Positions 24,020 through 36,654 of a stretch of 64,000 nucleotides of DNA are shown here, piece after piece. The translations under genes and the position numbers were made by a program. The stretch comes from Agrocybe praecox (Eukaryota; Basidiomycota; Agaricomycetes; Agaricales; Agrocybaceae). Location of the stretch: NCBI GenBank assembly GCA_964017145.1, contig OZ024840.1, positions 1,922,001-1,986,000 of the forward strand, written 5' to 3'. The notes beneath the pieces are model-generated. The model ran no database searches, was not told the origin of the DNA, and was given only the letters and a program-made list of their open reading frames with translations. Positions within the stretch are counted from its first letter, which is position 1. Each line of letters begins with the position of its first letter.

Positions 24020-27000
24020 ATGGCCGTTAAAGACCTTGTACAAAAGTATGAGTCTTTGCCTTTGGCCCCGCTTCCGTCCAACCACAACCGTTCGGATTTT
24101 ATTCGAGAATCACCAAGTCGTCATCCTCTCGAAGTTGCACAGGAACCCCCTCCTAGTCCACTGGAGTATGAATCAGAGACCCCGAGCTCAAACAGCAGCC
24201 CTCCTCCAAGACTTGCTCGGTTCATCAAGCATCCCAGAGGATCACTTTCGAATCCTCCTTCTCAATTGGTGAAGCGGGTACCTTCAGCTCTATATCTAAA
24301 AGACACTACGGATATATCAGTCTTATCAAGTGACTCTACACTCAACTCGACAACACTGTTTGATAATGAAAGGTTTTCTGGATCCGACACTTCCGGTGTG
24401 TCGTTACAGGCATCACTTGCTCGTCCGGTAACTCTGCACCAACTACCTGCTGGATCTTCCACGACTCTCGTGCTGGACACAGGTGGCTTTTATGATAGGT
24501 CATCTCTACAGAGAGAGCACGTATACCCACCATTGAAGTCAGATTTGGCTGGGAATGATTCCCAGGGTACTTTCCAAATCAAATCGCCCATCCACTCTTC
24601 CAGACATGGTCACCAGCGTCATCAACCCGTCCCAGCGCCCCTGGTTTTCTCTAGAGACGCATTCCCTCTCAAACTTCCAAAACTTGACAAAAACCTTGCT
24701 TCGCTCCCAGCACCTTTTCTTGGAGAGGAGAGTACAAACCATGGAGGCATGTTTCCACCCTTGGATGCATTAGCCAAAACTGGACGTTCCCTGGACGATC
24801 TCGAAACCAACTCGACAGTAGCACCGGCTTGGAGGAATAGATTATCAATACTTGGTGGATCGATTAATGTTCTTATTGGATTTCTTGTAAGAAACTTTGT
24901 TTGGCCCCATTTTAGGATGTCATTTCTCTAATATAGAGTCAATCCAGGGGTCTAGTGCTCTTGCATCCTTCTATAGCCTACAGGGGCTGGTTAACACTGT
25001 CCAGATTTTTGCTCTCATCTTAAGCACCATCGGTATGCCTCATAAACCTAACTGATGGTTTTTTAAGCTGAAGTTCTGAATATCAGTTCCAATGGGGGGA
25101 GGTCATGTTGAAGACAAGTGGAAACAGTTGTTTTTGGGGACAATGTAAGTTATGATCGTTGGCTCTCAGCAATTTAGTAGACTGAAGTCCTTTCATTCAA
25201 GCCCGAATGTTCTCGCTTTGAACTTTGCTCCAGTTGTGGTTCAGTCTTTATTGTTTCTAGCTGCTGTTATGATCTTAGGAGGGTGCTTCCTCTTCTACTT
25301 TTTTCGCTCAACAATGCACTGCGACCGTTATACGAGAATCGAAGGTTTGCAACAGTCCGGAACGCAAGGAAGTCAATGGGGCATAGTTATCGTGACCTTC
25401 CTGCTCACCATTCTGTATCTGCCTTTGAGCACAATGTCCCTTCATGTCCTTGTCTGGTCTGAAGAACTTTGGGCTGTCCCGAATCCTTACGTCAATTCAA
25501 CAATTTTTCCTCCCGTGGTCCCTCCTTTGGGACCACCATCTGAATTCCGTGATCCTCTCGACTTTTGCTGGACAACTACTATGAAGCGTAACGAGGTCAA
25601 CTTTGCGCCTGTTATCATGGTTTTATCCGCCGTGACGTTTTTCTTCGTACGTCAAATGCCTAATTATCTTCAAGCGAAATTTAATGTCGTGCCGCCTAGT
25701 TTGCTGTCTGGTTTCCTTTGGCACTTCGTCGTGTTATAGGAAGATCAGTCCCAAAAGTTGACAAATACACGGAACTAGGACGTTCTCGCAGCAAGGCAGA
25801 CCTGGATGGTGAATATCATCGATTACTGAATCGCGACAGAAATCCTTTTGCATTCTTGTACAACGGTAATTTATATATTTTATAAAGTTTCTGTTGACTC
25901 AACTTTACTAGGCTTTCGACGTGGATGGGGCACATATATATCCACTTATCTCTTTGCCAAACTCAGCACCCTCGTCATAGTTGCCGTTATTGATCCAAAT
26001 AACTGTCTATTTCGTTCCCTTTCTCGGACTACTGTTCCTATCATACGGCAGACGCTTTTGCTATTGTCAACTCTCAGCTTCTTCATTGCTCAATGTACTT
26101 TTACGCCGTTTATGGATCCGGTGAACAATGCTAGTGAATGGACTTCACGACTCAATTATCTATCTACATCAGCAACTGCACTAGCGATAACTTTAAATAT
26201 TCCCGGGAAAGACATAGTCGACTCATATGTCCTGTACAGGTTCGCTGCTTTGTTATTTTTCTCAAACTTTCTTCACTGATGGATGATTTGTGCCCAGCAT
26301 TTATGTTGTAACCTACGGCTTAGGATTCTGTTTGTGCCTCTCGTCTTCTTGGAAGTTTGGCTATTGACTCTATAAAAACAGATTTCTCATGTATTAACTT
26401 TAATTGGGTGCAAAAAATCGTGAAGCGTAGGTCGTTTAGTGGCCATAATATGCCCAGTCAGCTGATTCCAATACAGGATTGACAAGAAGAATTGATTTCA
26501 GTAGGCAACAATCACTCTTCCATTACCACATGCTTATAAGCTGTCTGCATAGGTATCGATATCTTCTCTCCTAGGTAAGCTCATGCATTTCGAGTTTCTC
26601 GTGACGAACTACAGCTCATGGTCGCACACAGATTGGATGTATCTCCCACTTCTATTCATACTAAGCGTCGTATCTGGCAAGAATCGATCTCAGCACTCCT
26701 ACTCACCAGTCCGGATTGTAAAATACCCAAAAAGCAAGCCATGGCGTTTGCACAGGCTCGCGATTCAGAATTCCCACCATACCTTTTAGACTTTCTCGGA
26801 ACGCCTGGGGAGAGACACGTAGAAAATCTCAAGGTATGCACTTTCTACAAGTAAGTGCTATAGTAGAAAATAAACATATTTCTTGGTAGATTCTCCGAGA
26901 AGTAGGCTCATTGACATATGCGAGGGCGGTGGCTCTTACCACTGGCCCAGACTTTTCATGGTACAGGCATTTGGAAGAAATGATCCAAAAAAACTATATT

Positions 27001-28648
27001 GGACCAGATAGCTACTGGAAAAGCCCCGATGAAAAGGCAGCTTCCAAATGTACAAGTCATTTCGGAAACGCCTGGTGGATTCCTTTCCCCCCTACTCTTG
27101 TGGGTGAACTTTTTTCTTGCAATCAATGAGATATCAATCTAAAATTTTAAATAGGTGATTCGTTATGATGATGGTCCCTACGCAGTTTTGACAGATGCTC
27201 ATGATCTAGAGGCATACATAGCTCAAAATTCCACTCGTGACATCCAAAGACGACGTTTTGTCCGAACGTCTCTCAGAGCGCTAGAAGGTCAAATGGTTCG
27301 ATGGCCTTATGATAATGTCCAGGTTTGTTGCTTTGTCCATTCCCTGGTACCTTTTTATAAATTGAATCGTTCCATTTAAAGCCTGTAGGGGCTCATTCGA
27401 ATTGGTGGTGCTTAGGGAGGCGTTACACCGCAGTTACTTCGGTGCATTATGAATATGCTGTGTTGAGTATCGAACGCCGCGGGCATCTAAAATGGCAAGG
27501 GTTACAGCTTGGAAGTGGATTCAACATTCATCTCAAGTATTCAAGAAGCCTCATTTTATCCGGCGAAATAATTGGTTTGAATGAAGACTGCGACCTCACA
27601 CCTTCGCTGGCTCGGTTCTTGGAAATCAACAGGGAACTTGTCGACGAAAAACTTTTTACCGTGGAAGAGAAGCTATCTCAGTACAGAAGACATCACCGAA
27701 ATGAATGCCTTTGGAAGTCTCGAGTAATGACTTACAAATTCCTCGCCTTTGTTTACGACCAGCCGCGTGATCCCGATGGATTGGCTCAAAGTTTACTGGA
27801 ATTTGAGAAGGATTGTCGGCTCCAGGAATTGATGCTCGCCAATTGCAAAGTTTTCAAGTCAGCATCCACCCGGCTAGCTGCTGTGTCTGGATCGGAGGCT
27901 GCAACATGGTGGTATATTTTCTGGGTGGGTGAATAATTTCAAGAATTGTAGCCTTCATGTTGATGTCATGATTCTTAGGATGACCTCTGGCGAAGAAACT
28001 ACGACACGGTTCCTAGCTTGCAAAAATATGCCACTGATTTTAATCCACATTACAAAACCTCTATCGCATACACGCCTCTTCCCCGAGCTGCCTTGGAAAG
28101 CTTTTTAATGCAGCGAGGAATGCTTCATACGAAGCCGCACTGGAGTGATGTCTTCCATACTGGGTTTCTGAATAAGTTGTACTTCCGACTCAATGATTGT
28201 GTTTTTAAAACATCCAATCAGGTACGTCAACTCTCCGTGCTATGCTTCAAATTTTTGATTTTGACTCCCACAGGCTATCATGGTTCATCTGGGAAACGAC
28301 AGACGCGAAATGGACATGGACGATATTGATGCTCTAACCCAAGCTCAATCATCGACCTTGGGTACGGGTGCAGGAACAGATCATGACGCTTCCTGGATAC
28401 GTGCTCGTCCTGCATTTAGATGGGAGGGTATGCTCACTGATCCTCCAAATAAAATTGAACACAAGATTAGGAGGAAATGGATTGCTAAACTAGGGGCATG
28501 GATGGGTGTTACGCCCCTTTGGAGACAAAGTGGACCTTCTGAGGGCTTACTCTTGGATGTTAAAGTGAAAAACGGATATTATGTATTATTGGACGCTCCC
28601 GATGGACATCATCATACACCGACACTCAATCGGCGGACAGACAATTGA
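24020..28648 (+). CDS. Very large polytopic membrane protein, unknown family
   Basis: I do not recognise this protein. It has three parts. (1) About 280 residues of Ser/Pro/Thr-rich disordered sequence from ATG 24020. (2) A membrane region (about 24850-26430) with some nine hydrophobic segments, such as VQSLLFLAAVMILGGCFLFY, IVIVTFLLTILYLPLSTMSL, TYLFAKLSTLVIVAVI and RQTLLLLSTLSFFIAQCTF. (3) A soluble C-terminal region of about 600 residues (26632-28648), rich in Trp, Tyr and Arg, with GNAWWIPFPPTLVIRYDDGP and RWEGMLTDPPNKIEHKIRRK. Parts 2 and 3 at first look like two genes. An open exon at 26477-26552 (RRIDFSRQQSLFHYHMLISC) joins them in frame through introns 26427-26476 and 26553-26631. Total about 1,300 residues. 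A channel, transporter or lipid-related role cannot be told from sequence. Confidence 0.7.
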
Positions 28649-29001
28649 GATTGAGTATATACCTTTGGCTTTATTATACCCCTATTTCATGATCTTTACG
28701 ACACCAATATGACTTTGACGCACATTTTCTTGTTTTTATTACTATTATTATTCAAATTTAAGAAATATTGTTCTATTATGTGAAGTATGTGATTTTGCAT
28801 TGGGGCGCCACTTCGAGAGTTCGCAAAGAGTTCCTCCACTGCGGTGAATTTAATGAAATGAATCTGGGCGTGACGTCACCAATCAGAGGATTGTCACAGA
28901 AAAGTTTGATGCCGAGAAACAGACGCCGAGCAACAGTTTGGAAATTTCTACTTGAGCAGCCTGGATCAAGTTTATCGCCAAATCAATTCATTCAATACAC
29001 A
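28649..29001. other. Intergenic, promoter of RRP36
   Basis: About 350 bp, very AT-rich at 28720-28780. An in-frame ATG at 28909 would extend RRP36 by 31 residues (MPRNRRRATVWKF). No other gene seen. Confidence 0.4.
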
Positions 29002-30476
29002 ATGGCCAAAGCGAAGCAACTTGGGTATGGAAAATCAGGATCCGAAAAGTCCTCGCCAAAAGCTTCAAAAGTCACTTTCAAGGACAACCATGCAGCTAAA
29101 AAGCGTGCGGTGCCAGACTCAGACTCCGAAGGAGAAGAACAAGATGAATTCTCAGGGCAGGAAGAGTTTGAAGAAGGGTCCAGTCAAGGATCAGGTATTG
29201 AAGATGGATCGGGAGGAGAGGATGAATTCGATGAAGAGGAAGAGCCTGACCCGGATGCACCGCGCGTTGCTCAGTGGGAAGATGACGATGAGGAGTTCTT
29301 GCACGACGAGAAAGACGACGAAGAGGATAAAGAAGAAGTGATATCAGAGGTACGCACAACGTGTGTATAAACATGCAATGCAACTAGCTAAATTCCCAAC
29401 TTGCTGCAGAAATCCTTGAAGAGCAGTGTGTATAACGTTTCTCACCAAATCACCAATTGTCTAATGAACTTTTCAAAGATCTCCAAGAATTACCACTTGG
29501 AGCGTTACGACGAGCACAACGTGTACTCAGCCAGGTGGAACCTGAAAGCGACTCGGATTCAGACGATGCAGGCAGTAATAGCGATTCCGATAATGAACCT
29601 GAAACTCATTCATCTAAAGGAAAGGGCAAAGAAAAGATTCAAAAGGTGGAATGGAGTGCCAAACCGCGTACAGACATATCCAAACGATCGAACAAACACG
29701 CGTAAGTGTTCTATATGTTATATTGATGCACAGAATCATGACAGTAATAACGTATACAGACCTATTGAGGTAACTTCAAAAAAGCCTGTTACTAGGCGAA
29801 GAACAGTTGTAGAGGTTCCGAAAGTTGTAAGTGGCTTTTTTTTTTAACAATGGATACAAGCTTAATAACCTTTCCAGGTTCCCCGAGACCCAAGGTTCTT
29901 ACCTACGGCTGGAGAGTTTGCGCCCGATAAATTCTCCGAGTCGTACGCTTTCCTCTCTGAGAACCACAAGAAAGAATTGGCTACTTTACGGGAATCTTTG
30001 AAGCAAGCACGTAAAATGCTCTCATCGTCTCCGAGAGATCAACGGCCCGAACGAGAACATGAAGTTTACCGATTAGAGCAAGCGGTCAAACGTGGGGAGA
30101 GTTTAGTGAACAGGGATCGCCTTGATCAAGTCCAGAGGGAGGCGTTGAGTAAAGTGAAGAAGGAAGAGCAACAGAAACGTTCCGAGGGCAAGGGAGAATG
30201 GTATCTGAAGAAAGGTAATGAGTTTTTCATCGTATGTTTTCGCTGTTCTGAATAATCTCTTCAGGGGAGAAACAAAAACTAATCATGCAAGCGCGGTATG
30301 AGGCACTGGCCAAAGAGGGTGGGCAACGAGCTGTGAAAAAGGCGATTGAAAAGAAACAAAAGAAAGAGAGTCAAAAAGAGAAACGGTCGCGGCCATATGC
30401 AAAGGGCGAAGAGGGACTGAGCCGTAAACGGGCATCTGATTCTGGTTGGCCCAATGCAAAAAGGCAGCGAGTGTAA
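29002..30476 (+). CDS. RRP36: rRNA biogenesis protein RRP36
   Basis: Nucleolar SSU-processome component needed for early pre-rRNA cleavages. The N-terminal third is long and acidic (Glu/Asp/Ser runs, 29130-29340), consistent with a nucleolar chaperone-like tail. The family core begins at RSNKHAP + [20 protein letters not shown]. It continues through [32 protein letters not shown], and the basic helix region ([30 protein letters not shown]). The C-terminus is Lys-rich ([19 protein letters not shown]) and ends NAKRQRV. Five introns. Start chosen at 29002 ([11 protein letters not shown]); the in-frame ATG at 28909 is the alternative. Confidence 0.92.
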
Positions 30477-30592
30477 TACCGTGAGAAAATATAAAAATAG
30501 AACTGCCGTGAAAGACAGAGGCCTAAACTCGATTTGTTCATTTTATCTTGATAATTACTCCATGTTTCTCACTACTTCCTCTCCGCTTTCAA

Positions 30593-33048
30593 ATGTCCGT
30601 CCACACTGAGTACGACGAGAATGGCGACATTTATCGCGGCGAACCACCTTTCCCTCTGCCTCCAGAACAGGCCCCCTCCATTTCATCCGATTCTTCTTCT
30701 TCGTCCTCTTCGGGCTCGTCCTCTTCCTCTTTTTCCTTCCTCGCTGGTGGTCGTATAGGTGCCATTGCAGCCAAGCTAGAACTCGCAATCTCAAAATGGG
30801 CCAGAAACGTCAGGGGAAATTCGTCAAATGCATCAGATTCTTCTAGTTCGTCCTCGTCCTCCTCATCTTCATCATCGTCATCGCGTTCCTCCATCGTAAC
30901 CTTGACCAAATCCCAAATGGCTAGAAGGCGTAAGAAAACACGTAGCACGTCGTCTCTTCGCACCATGCAGTCGGAGCGTGATATTGCCGCTCACATAAAC
31001 CGCATGAAAGCATTGGAAAGGTCGAGGCAAATTCCGAGAGAGTTTGCGTTATATCTGCCTCCTTCCATCATGCCGGCATTACAGAAATACCCTGCAACCC
31101 ATGTCTCAGTTGACCCTGCGGAACAACGTGTTACTTGGACCACTTCCTTGCCTTTACTTCTCGGTCAGCTCGACCTTGCCATACGAAAACCTGTAAGGCA
31201 CCGCCGCCCTCGTCAGCGGAGAAATATTCACGCGGAACAACTGGGAGAACTTCCAGAAATAGACACGCCCCCCAATCGTGTGGATAATGCTGGAACATCT
31301 AAGTCGAGGTTAAAGTCGGCGTCCGCTGCAGAACCGGCTCGGAAGTCAAGGAAAGGCAAACATAGAGCAGTGCCAGAAACAGACGTTCATTTGAAACCTG
31401 TCAAAACTGCTACTATCCCTGAAGAACCTCAAGCCAAGCCTGAAGCTTGGTTCCTAGACGTAGCTAGTCCGACATGGGTTGATCTAAGAGCAATTGGCAA
31501 GGTATGTCAGAGTTAAACATCCATATCGATCGTTTCTTACTTGCTGTCAGCTATTGCATATCCATCCTTTGACACTTGAAGATATTCTTCAACAAGATCC
31601 ACGAGAGAAGCTGGAATTATTTCCTAAACTTGGTTATTATTTTATTTCATTCCGAGCTATTGAGAGCCCAGCCACGAGGGAGAAAATCCGTCGAGAACAT
31701 GGTGTCGTCGATGCCTGGGGCGCAGACGATAGCTCAATCGGAGAAGCGAACGTGTATTTAGCTGTATTCAAGGACGGTATATGTTGTGTAGGTTATTTTT
31801 TTTCCCCTTCGCACATCCTTCAAAACAATTATTGATCCGCTGGATAGTTTCATTATACAGATATCTCAGAGCATACGGACCGCGTGAGGAATAGGCTGAT
31901 GATGTTGGAGCAGATTGCGAATAAATCTTCTGGTATGAATCTATATGGTTTATTCTTAACTTTCTTGTAATGCTCAAATCCCTTTCCTTAGATTGGATTA
32001 CTCATAATATCTTGGATTCTATCGTTGACTCCTTCTTTCCTTTCCTTGAAGAAATAGAGAAAGAGGTAACGGTAATCGATAATCTCGTTTACGCTGGAAA
32101 CCCCGAGCAAACCTTAGAAGGCATCCCTTCCGTGAGCCCGGCGAGCTCGAGCCCACAATTGTTGTCAGTGAAATCGGACCGATATTCGTCGGAAAAGACA
32201 ATCATCGATGAGTCAAACGAGAATCGTACACCCGCCGAAAAACTTCGTGATAACTTTCGGCGCGAAACACAATCTAAACGGCCTCGCTTTACTCGCCCAC
32301 GTCTGAACCTTCGCCTGGTGTTCCGTAGGGCCAAACGACACGTGTCTCATGCTTGGGACAATTTTTGGGCGAGACCAGTGCCTGCACCCAGCGTCACTCA
32401 GTTAACATTACGCCGAATGGCGAGGACGAGAAAGATTGTCACGGTCCTAGGACGACTTCTAGCCGCCAAGTCGGATGTTGTCACCCAGATACGGAAAAGA
32501 CTCGCGAAGAGCGCTGCTGAGGGGAATAACAACGAGGAGTTTGAAATAGCGATCTATATGGGAGATGTCCAGGGTAAATCCTTGTCCTTTTCTCCCCAAG
32601 TTGAAAGCTGATTGGCCTTTATCGTAATGGCAGATCATATCTTGACCTTGCAGCACTCTCTGGCCCATTACGAACGCATGCTTAGCCAATCTCATCCAAC
32701 CTATCTCGCGCAGCTTCGATCCATGTTTGAAACTACTAAAGGAGGAACCGACACGAATTTCTTATATCTAACGGTAGCCAGTATATCGGTTCTATGTTTG
32801 CAAACCCTAATTGGTTAGTTTTTATTATTATATACTATACTTATTAAATATGTAAACTGATACTCGTTGATTTTGCAGGTTTATTCTCTTTAAATATCAC
32901 CATTCCAACAAATCGCCACGCACCGGATGGTCTTCATAATGTATTTGGCATCATCATATCGTTGGCACTGCTTGTTCTCGGTGGGTTTCTTGCCGTCGTA
33001 CGTCACTGGCGTAAGGTCGCGAAAAGGCGGCACAAGCGTGCACTCTGA
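30593..33048 (+). CDS. MNR2: CorA-type Mg2+ transporter, MNR2/ALR-like, with altered GMN motif
   Basis: CorA superfamily cation transporter, fungal MNR2/ALR branch (vacuolar or plasma membrane). A long N-terminal extension carries two poly-Ser tracts (about 30690-30740 and 30838-30890) and a basic region. The CorA domain follows: WFLDVASPTWVDLRAIGK, LLHIHPLTLEDILQQDPREK, GYYFISFRAIE, and VYLAVFKDGICC. Next are the long helix DWITHNILDSIVDSFFPF, MARTRKIVTVLGRLLAAKSD and VQDHILTLQHSLAHYERML. Two C-terminal helices close it: LYLTVASISVLCLQTLIGLF and IIISLALLVLGGFLAVV. Between them the pore-loop signature reads LFSLNIT where CorA has GMN; Asn is kept, Gly and Met are not. The end is very basic (RKVAKRRHKRAL). 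Confidence 0.88.
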
Positions 33049-33284
33049 TGAACTTTGCTTACTCTCAGTAGACTTTATATACCTGATTTACAATACCCCT
33101 TAATTAGCACCGATGAAGAAAAGTAGCACGAACAACACCAAATCAATATCTGTACAACATTTCTAATACATGTAGCAAGCATATATATCCTAATGACATA
33201 TCGTGCCTATAGATGAATCCAATTAAATATACAAAACGGGCTAAAGAAGGAAGAAAGATCCGTAAATGTCGTAAGTTTATGTCG

Positions 33285-34827
33285 TTAAGCCTCGTGAATA
33301 GGCCCAAGTTCGCGCTTCAGACCCTGCCGTGTAAGTGCATCATTGGCTTCTGTCAACGCTTCTTGTACTGTAGATATTTGTTTAAATTTAAGATAATTAC
33401 GTCGATACTGAGAGTTGACGACGCACCTTTACTCTGGAACAGAGCCTGCTTCTGTTCAAATTCCTGGAACGTTGCATCCAGAGCTCCGCGCTGCTCGCGT
33501 ATAGTTTCGTCGATGCGCTGTAAATGATCGGTCTCAGAACGGAGATGTTCCAAGCCTTCTTTGACCTGCAAATGAAGGTTCTCGAGCCCAGCGATCTGTT
33601 CTAAATATAGCACTCGGACTTCGTCAAATTTGCCTGGATGCACAAAGGAAGAACGATGGTAAGTAAAGAAAAGGTAATCTGATGCCTTCATTTGGAAGAC
33701 AGGTTCAGGTAAATAGAAGGAACGCTCACCTGACGCTTGAGCTTCACGCGCCGCAGACGCGTATTTCGAAAACTGACTATCTAAGAGTTCGTTGTTGTCT
33801 GCCCAGGAAACGGTTTTGAGTTCAGTCATGCTATTGCGTTTTATGCAGCTAGGTCTTCGAGAGAGGACAGGACGAACAGGGGCATCATTTGGTTGTACAG
33901 GTGCAACCTCGGTTGAAGGTCCAGCTTCTGGTAGAGTGAGGGGTTGTTCTGCTGGTGATACAGTAAGTTGGGCGGCAAACTGGGCGGAAGGTTGGGGCGG
34001 GAACAAAGAACGTGAAGAAGGTTCCACTTCATCCCCGCCTTCGAGGCCGTAGTATTCGCGTTGGAAAGGTAATAATACAGGTAGAGGTAATGGTGACATA
34101 ACGTCAGAGGGATAACCAGATTGTGCTGCAGATCGACGTTCTGATTGTACAAGACGAGATGGTTGAATCACTGGTAGAGGGTTGTGGAAAAGGGTTTGTT
34201 TGGGTTTATTGGATTCGGGGTTTGTTATAGATCGTTGCATTTTACTTCTAGATGAAGTCGACGGTGGAACCTGACGGACGATGGCTGAAGGGCCTGCAAT
34301 CTGTTTGATATAAGTTACCGACTGTTCATGGCCGGTATTCCGAGCCGGTGGTAGCGAAGTACCACGTTTCTGTTGGTCTCTGAACCATTTTTCCATTTCC
34401 TTCACTCGAAAATCGGGAGGAGCGACGAAGGTTTGGAAGACGAAGTTTTCGCCTCGAGAAGCTGTTCTTGCCATAGGCAGGCTTGTTTTTGCCAGTTTCT
34501 GACATTTGCGAATCATTCGGTCCTTTAAATGGCGAATTCCCATGATGCGCTCCCAAGATACAGGTTTCTTGGTAAGTTCGTAAGCCTCGAGCTTCAGCAA
34601 TTGCTCATACATTGCTGCGGTATTCTGCGGCAGTAGAACCTATCACTGATGTCAGAGATAGAGTATTGCGTTGGATAGTTGAATCATCACACCTTTAGTT
34701 CATCGGGAGTATCTGTGATTTGGATATATCTAGTACCAGGAGGAGTCCGTGAGTCATAGGGCTCTAATTGACCTCTAACGGGGCTTGTACGATGGACGTC
34801 GAGTAGCGGTGGTTCTGCACGCGACAT
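33285..34827 (-). CDS. Unknown coiled-coil protein with a PP1-docking-like motif
   Basis: I do not recognise a family. Three exons: an N-terminal exon from ATG 34827 (MSRAEPPLLDVHRTSPVRG), one large exon, and a short last exon (VQEALTEANDALTRQGLKRE), stop 33285-33287. The first part is basic (RIMGIRHLKDRMIRKCQKL). The middle is Pro/Ser-rich and probably disordered. At about residue 290 it has RRPSCIKRNSMTELKTVSW, whose KTVSW fits the RVxF/W-type docking motif for protein phosphatase 1 and lies among basophilic phosphosites. The C-terminal ~100 residues are a predicted coiled coil (VRVLYLEQIAGLENLHLQVK, LRSETDHLQRIDETIREQRG). This layout resembles kinetochore or chromosome scaffold proteins, but that is only analogy. 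Divergent from PEX16. Confidence 0.7.
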
Positions 34828-35047
34828 GGCTGAGATGGAAGGGGTGCACCCGCTTGGAGCTGGCCCGCGCTGTGGTGCTTATACTGCGAAATGCACAAAG
34901 CCGCCATCTTAGACTTGCTTGTGACTGTGACATAGTTGAATGATGTGTGACTAGATGCGTGGGAGTACTTCGGTTCGGCGTCTTGGCGCGCTCTCTGGGG
35001 AATCACAGAGGTACTTACTACATACCACTTTCTCATCTCTCAATATC
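34828..35047. promoter_or_regulatory. Shared divergent promoter (coiled-coil gene / PEX16)
   Basis: 220 bp between divergent starts. It contains a TGACTGTGACATAG stretch near 34923. Positional inference, no motif claimed. Confidence 0.35.
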
Positions 35048-36439
35048 ATGTCATCTTCCAAAGCTAAATACGAAGATTTTCTCATAAATAATGTTTCTAC
35101 CATATCGACTCTTGAATCCTCATTACGTTCCATTACTTGGTTCCTTCCTGGTCGGTTTAAAGATGCAGAGCTTGCGTCGGAAGCCTGTAAGTCGTTCAAG
35201 CCATCATGATTCTTGAATCGTTCAGCTACTGATTAACTGTAAACTTAACTTGCCAGTAACAACACTACTCAATGTTATGAGCATGTATCATGACACTCTC
35301 CTGGCACGCATTGTAAAAAGCAATCCTTCATACCGCCCCCTTATCCCCTCATCCTTGCACACGCGCTTTACCAAAGCATGGTCCAACAAAAACACCCTTT
35401 ATAGATGGTCCGCTCGTATGCTGGAGCTCATTCGATTTACTCAACTTGTTATCGAAATGTGTTTGAGACGGAACGTGTCCGAAAGATCGAAGTGGAGGGC
35501 AATTATTCTCCTCGAAGTGGCAAAGTGTGTTTTCGTGTGCCGTGTACCCCATATCCCGTCTAACTTTTAGTTCTTCGTTAGAGCCTCCCTGCGACTACTT
35601 CTCTTAAAAGTGACCCGTCGGCCTTTGGTTTCCTCACCTATCCCCGAGCGAGAGTTTGACCCCGCAATGCTAGCGTCTACCAGTAATGCAACTTCCCCGA
35701 CCCTGGCTCCTTCAACGCCTCCGTTATCACCATCTGCTACTCCGGACCATTTGAGAAATAATTTGGTTCCTCTGCCACCCCATCCGTTGCTTACCTCTTC
35801 TCAAGCTGACACCTCGGCTGAAGATTTCTTGCTACCAAAAGCTCTTACAACGTCTTCTGTCAAACCATCTGTTTCCCTTATCAGGCCATTCTCAAGTCTG
35901 CGAGACTGGTCCGCAGAGATAATATACATCCTGCGCCCGCTCGTATATGGTATGTTAATTTGTACAGGTCAGATATCTCTATGCTCATGGTTCCTATTTG
36001 TAGCGTCTCTTTTAGCCTCTGAGCGTAATAAACTCCTCGAGAAGTCTAACCGCGCATTGACTATTGCACTTGTGATGGAACTTGCTTCGCGTAGCCTACG
36101 AAGAAATACCCCTCCTTCTGCTGAGCTTGAACGGGCAGAATATGCAAGACGAGATAAAGACATGATTTGGTATCTCCTTCGTGGTTCTATTTGGGAATCA
36201 TATACCAGGTATGCATAAGTGGGCTTTACTTGAACAAGCGCTTTCTAACAATCGGTATAGGCCCAAATTGGAGTCGTTTGCTACTCGAACAGCGCACACT
36301 CCTCTGATAGGCTTATTCGGCGCCCTGTTGAAGGACTGGATGCCCCTGATCGACGATTATTATTACTGTGAGTAGGCGCTAAAATTTCAATATGCTGTTA
36401 ATCTAACCAACATGAAACTTTACAGACACCGCTCCTTAG
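35048..36439 (+). CDS. PEX16: Peroxisomal membrane biogenesis protein PEX16
   Basis: Integral peroxisomal/ER membrane protein that helps insert peroxisomal membrane proteins. Family blocks: YEDFLINNVSTISTLESSLR, SITWFLPGRFKDAELASEA, LLNVMSMYHDTLLARIV, and RWSARMLELIRFTQLVIEM. Then comes KWRAIILLEVAKAFLRLLLL, a long variable Ser/Pro-rich linker (35640-35880), and IYILRPLVY. The C-terminal hydrophobic region has KSNRALTIALVMELASRSLR and WYLLRGSIWESYTRPKL, followed by PLIGLFGALLKDWMPLIDDY. The last intron leaves the tiny terminal exon encoding TAP then TAG at 36437-36439. ATG is at 35048. About six introns; length near 420 residues. Confidence 0.9.
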
Positions 36440-36654
36440 TTTATAGATTCACCGTGTATATTGTTAAAATTCGTATACCATGTCTTTCCGACAAACGTCA
36501 AAACCCAAACTCCGATCTACCATGTGTGCATCTCGATCTGCGATTCCAGCGGTATGTCAGCTGATGCGGTCCAGAAACGCGACATTATTTAAGGATTACT
36601 TGTGCTCTGATCCTTTCCTCTAAAGCAGCCTCTGATCCTTGACTTGAATCAGCC

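Noticed and set aside
26280..26632. Gene boundary splitting the large membrane protein into two genes
   Set aside because: A stop at 26509 appears only if the intron at 26427-26476 is missed. With it, and the intron 26553-26631, the frame is continuous and the exon RRIDFSRQQSLFHYHM is open.
30690..30900. TCC/TCT microsatellite-like repeat
   Set aside because: In frame it encodes the poly-Ser tracts of the CorA protein N-terminus, with varied codons, so it is coding low complexity rather than a separate repeat element.
36480..36623. Short open frame upstream of the cupin gene (47 codons)
   Set aside because: Could be an upstream ORF but has no support; it is separate from and not in frame with the cupin start at 36655.
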